Made by a program: the position numbers and the translations under genes
From: Firmicutes bacterium UBA1768
GTDB lineage: Bacteria; Bacillota; Clostridia; Peptostreptococcales; Anaerovoracaceae
Assembly: GCA_002315335.1 (NCBI GenBank)
Contig: DCGW01000058.1
Coordinates: 1 to 7,415 of the forward strand
Direction of reading: 5' to 3'
DNA: 7,415 nucleotides
Notes under the pieces: generated by a model
What the model was told of the DNA's origin: nothing
What the model saw: only the letters and a program-made list of their open reading frames with translations
Database searches by the model: none
Shown: piece by piece, positions 6,073-7,415 of the stretch
How the letters are laid out: each line of letters starts with the position of its first letter
Position numbering within the stretch: the first letter of the stretch is position 1

Positions 6073-6897
6073 ATGTCAGAAAAATGTACACACGATTGTT
6101 CCTCCTGCGGCGAAAACTGCAGCGAACGAGAATTTAATCCTGAAGATTTTAAGGCGCCAATGAACGCTATGTCCGACGTAAAAAAGGTGATCGCCGTTGT
6201 CAGCGGCAAAGGCGGTGTAGGGAAGAGCATGGTAACCTCAATGATGTCGGTTCTTATGGCAAGAGAAGGGCTGCAGACAGCTATTCTTGATGCCGACATT
6301 ACCGGTCCATCCATTCCGAAGGCCTTTGGTCTTACGGAAAAAATCTGGGGCGACAAAAATATGATGTATCCTGCCATCACCAAGGGCGGAATAAAGGTAG
6401 TTTCACTTAACCTGCTGGTTGACAACGAAACAGACCCTGTTGTCTGGAGAGGCCCTATGGTTGCAGAGGTTGTTAAGCAATTCTGGACGGACTCTGCCTG
6501 GGAAGATGTAGACGTAATGTTCGTCGATATGCCTCCAGGAACTGGAGATGTTCCTCTTACAGTTTACCAGTCACTGCCTGTCGATGGTATTATTGTGGTT
6601 GCTTCTCCTCAGGAGCTCGTTGGCATGATAGTGGAAAAGGCCGTAAATATGGCTGGTCTTATGAACATTCCGATTATCGGTCTTGTTGAGAACATGAGCT
6701 ACTTCACCTGTCCTGACTGCGGCAGGCAGCACAGGATTTTCGGAGATAGCCACATCGATGAAATCGCAAAAAAATATGGAATTGACACTGTCTGCAAGCT
6801 TCCGATTGCGCCTGAGCTCGCAAAAGCAACAGACCTTGGTCAGATTGAAATGATGGAAATTCCTGAGCTCTATCCTCTGGTTGATAAGCTCAAATAA
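6073..6897 (+). CDS. mrp: Mrp/NBP35 family Fe-S cluster carrier ATPase
   Basis: Cytosolic P-loop ATPase of the Mrp/ApbC/NBP35 family, which binds [4Fe-4S] clusters and passes them to target apoproteins. Of 274 residues, the first 20 carry a Cys cluster, CX3CX2CX3C (Cys5, 9, 12, 16), as in many clostridial members. The deviant Walker A motif is SGKGGVGKS (44-52). ILDADITGPS (71-80) follows, then VVWRGPM (123-129) and the switch region VDMPPGTGD (151-159). The paired cysteines CPDC (213-216) form the dimer-bridging cluster site. Length is typical for the short clostridial forms, which lack the N-terminal DUF59 domain of longer Mrp proteins. It is the second gene after the pseudo-protease and ends at a strong terminator. 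Likely clients would be the cell's many Fe-S enzymes, such as the PFOR encoded next door, but that pairing is inference. Confidence 0.95.
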   Translation: MSEKCTHDCSSCGENCSEREFNPEDFKAPMNAMSDVKKVIAVVSGKGGVGKSMVTSMMSVLMAREGLQTAILDADITGPSIPKAFGLTEKIWGDKNMMYPAITKGGIKVVSLNLLVDNETDPVVWRGPMVAEVVKQFWTDSAWEDVDVMFVDMPPGTGDVPLTVYQSLPVDGIIVVASPQELVGMIVEKAVNMAGLMNIPIIGLVENMSYFTCPDCGRQHRIFGDSHIDEIAKKYGIDTVCKLPIAPELAKATDLGQIEMMEIPELYPLVDKLK

Positions 6898-6922
6898 TGG
6901 GTTTCCAATTATACAGACTTTT

Positions 6923-6976
6923 ACCGACTTCCTTGAGTCAGCCCACACACGCTGATAACCGGAGGTCGGTATTTTT
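6923..6976 (+). terminator. Terminator of the pseudo-protease/mrp operon
   Basis: ACCGACTTCC (6923-6932) pairs with GGAGGTCGGT (6961-6970) as a 10-bp stem with one G-U pair, followed directly by ATTTTTA. Inside the large loop is a second hairpin, TCAGC (6938-6942) with GCTGA (6951-6955). It begins about 25 bases after the mrp stop. Confidence 0.85.
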
Positions 6977-7028
6977 ATGTAATATAGGCTGTCTCAAAAC
7001 AACAAGTCGCCTCTTGCTTTTCAAGCAT

Positions 7029-7072
7029 GAAAAAACCTCCCCGTAAGCTGCAAGCACTTGCCGAGGAGGTTT
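7029..7072 (-). terminator. Terminator of the PFOR gene
   Basis: On the minus strand AAACCTCC (7072-7065) pairs with GGAGGTTT (7040-7033), followed by more T residues (a run of six in total). It lies 30 bases after the stop of the PFOR gene. Together with the plus-strand terminator at 6923-6976 it separates the two convergent units. Confidence 0.85.
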
Positions 7073-7101
7073 ATACTGTTATTATTAATTTCTGATATTA
7101 A

Positions 7102-7415
7102 CTATAGAGACTGAGTTTCTTCGAGCTTTGCGTATGTTTCGTAACGCATTCTTGCATTCTTTTCTGCTTCGTTGAACATCTCGTTCGCCTTATCAGGGAA
7201 TTCGGTCTTGAGTGAAGCATAACGAACCTGACCGAGAATAAAGTCTCTGAAGTTTTCTGTAGGCTCTTTGGAATCGAGTGTAAACGGCTGCTTACCCTGT
7301 TCCTTAAGACTTGGATTATATCTGTATAAGTGCCAGTAACCGCAGTCAACAGCTTCTCTGATATTTTCCTGAGCCTTGTTCATGCCCTTCTTGATGCCAT
7401 GGTTAATACATGGAG
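7102..7415 (-). CDS. nifJ: Pyruvate:ferredoxin (flavodoxin) oxidoreductase, C-terminal end (partial)
   Basis: Only the last 103 or so residues are inside the window; the gene runs off the right edge. PFOR converts pyruvate and CoA to acetyl-CoA, CO2 and reduced ferredoxin in anaerobes, using thiamine diphosphate and [4Fe-4S] clusters. The visible part begins PCINHGIKKGMNKAQE, continues through CGYWHLYRYNP and PFTLDSKEPTENFRDF, and ends in a charged helix (RYETYAKLEE) with stop TAG at 7102. These are typical of the C-terminal region of single-chain PFOR. The Cys in PCINHG matches the distant Cys that, in family structures, completes the cluster nearest the thiamine site. The ATG at 7383 is internal, not the start, because the family sequence continues in frame to the window end. 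The gene ends at its own terminator. Confidence 0.93.
   Translation of the reverse strand, partial: PCINHGIKKGMNKAQENIREAVDCGYWHLYRYNPSLKEQGKQPFTLDSKEPTENFRDFILGQVRYASLKTEFPDKANEMFNEAEKNARMRYETYAKLEETQSL

Noticed and set aside
5627..6091. Minus-strand ORF of 154 residues over the pseudo-protease gene
   Set aside because: It lies antisense to a well-supported coding frame and has no recognisable motif.
6009..6425. Minus-strand ORF of 138 residues over the start of mrp
   Set aside because: It is antisense to the Walker A region of mrp, where the plus frame is unmistakable.
6923..6976. Possible structured RNA or riboswitch after mrp, because of its nested stems
   Set aside because: It fits a simple terminator placed just after a stop codon, no downstream plus-strand gene exists for it to control, and I recognise no riboswitch core.
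7098..7349. Minus-strand ORF of 83 residues in a second frame over the PFOR tail
   Set aside because: The overlapping frame ending at 7102 matches the PFOR C-terminus, so this is a shadow.

Overview
The window looks like a stretch of chromosome from an anaerobic Clostridia-type Firmicute. The support is a glutamate dehydrogenase very like the clostridial type, a pyruvate:ferredoxin oxidoreductase tail, a Mrp/NBP35 protein with a Cys-rich N-terminus of clostridial style, strong AAGGAG-type ribosome sites, and a near-consensus TTGACA/TATTAT promoter. Species cannot be fixed from the sequence. No mobile element, CRISPR array, tRNA or rRNA was found. It reads as mostly housekeeping metabolism with two poorly understood proteins.

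Left part, minus strand (read right to left): a two-gene flavoprotein operon (4884 to 2046) holds an HI0933/YhiN-like FAD protein followed 7 bases later by a COG2509-like FAD dehydrogenase. Next comes a separate unit with its own strong promoter, glutamate dehydrogenase (1801 to 458). A strong intrinsic terminator follows, and its U-tract runs straight into the ribosome site of a small three-helix membrane protein (375 to 10).

Right part, plus strand: a gene-free divergent region of about 310 bases (4885-5194) carries a perfect GC-rich hairpin and promoter candidates in both directions. It is followed by a trypsin-fold protein (5195-6028) in which two of the three catalytic triad residues appear to be replaced, and then 44 bases later by a Mrp/NBP35-type Fe-S carrier ATPase (6073-6897). 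Two terminators, one per strand, separate this pair from the 3' end of a pyruvate:ferredoxin oxidoreductase gene on the minus strand, which is cut off by the window edge.

How they fit together: PFOR and glutamate dehydrogenase are core reactions of amino-acid or sugar fermentation (pyruvate to acetyl-CoA with reduced ferredoxin; glutamate to 2-oxoglutarate). The Mrp protein would serve maturation of Fe-S enzymes such as PFOR. The paired flavoproteins have no settled reaction. The most unusual gene is the apparent pseudo-protease next to mrp; any link between them is inferred only from gene order.
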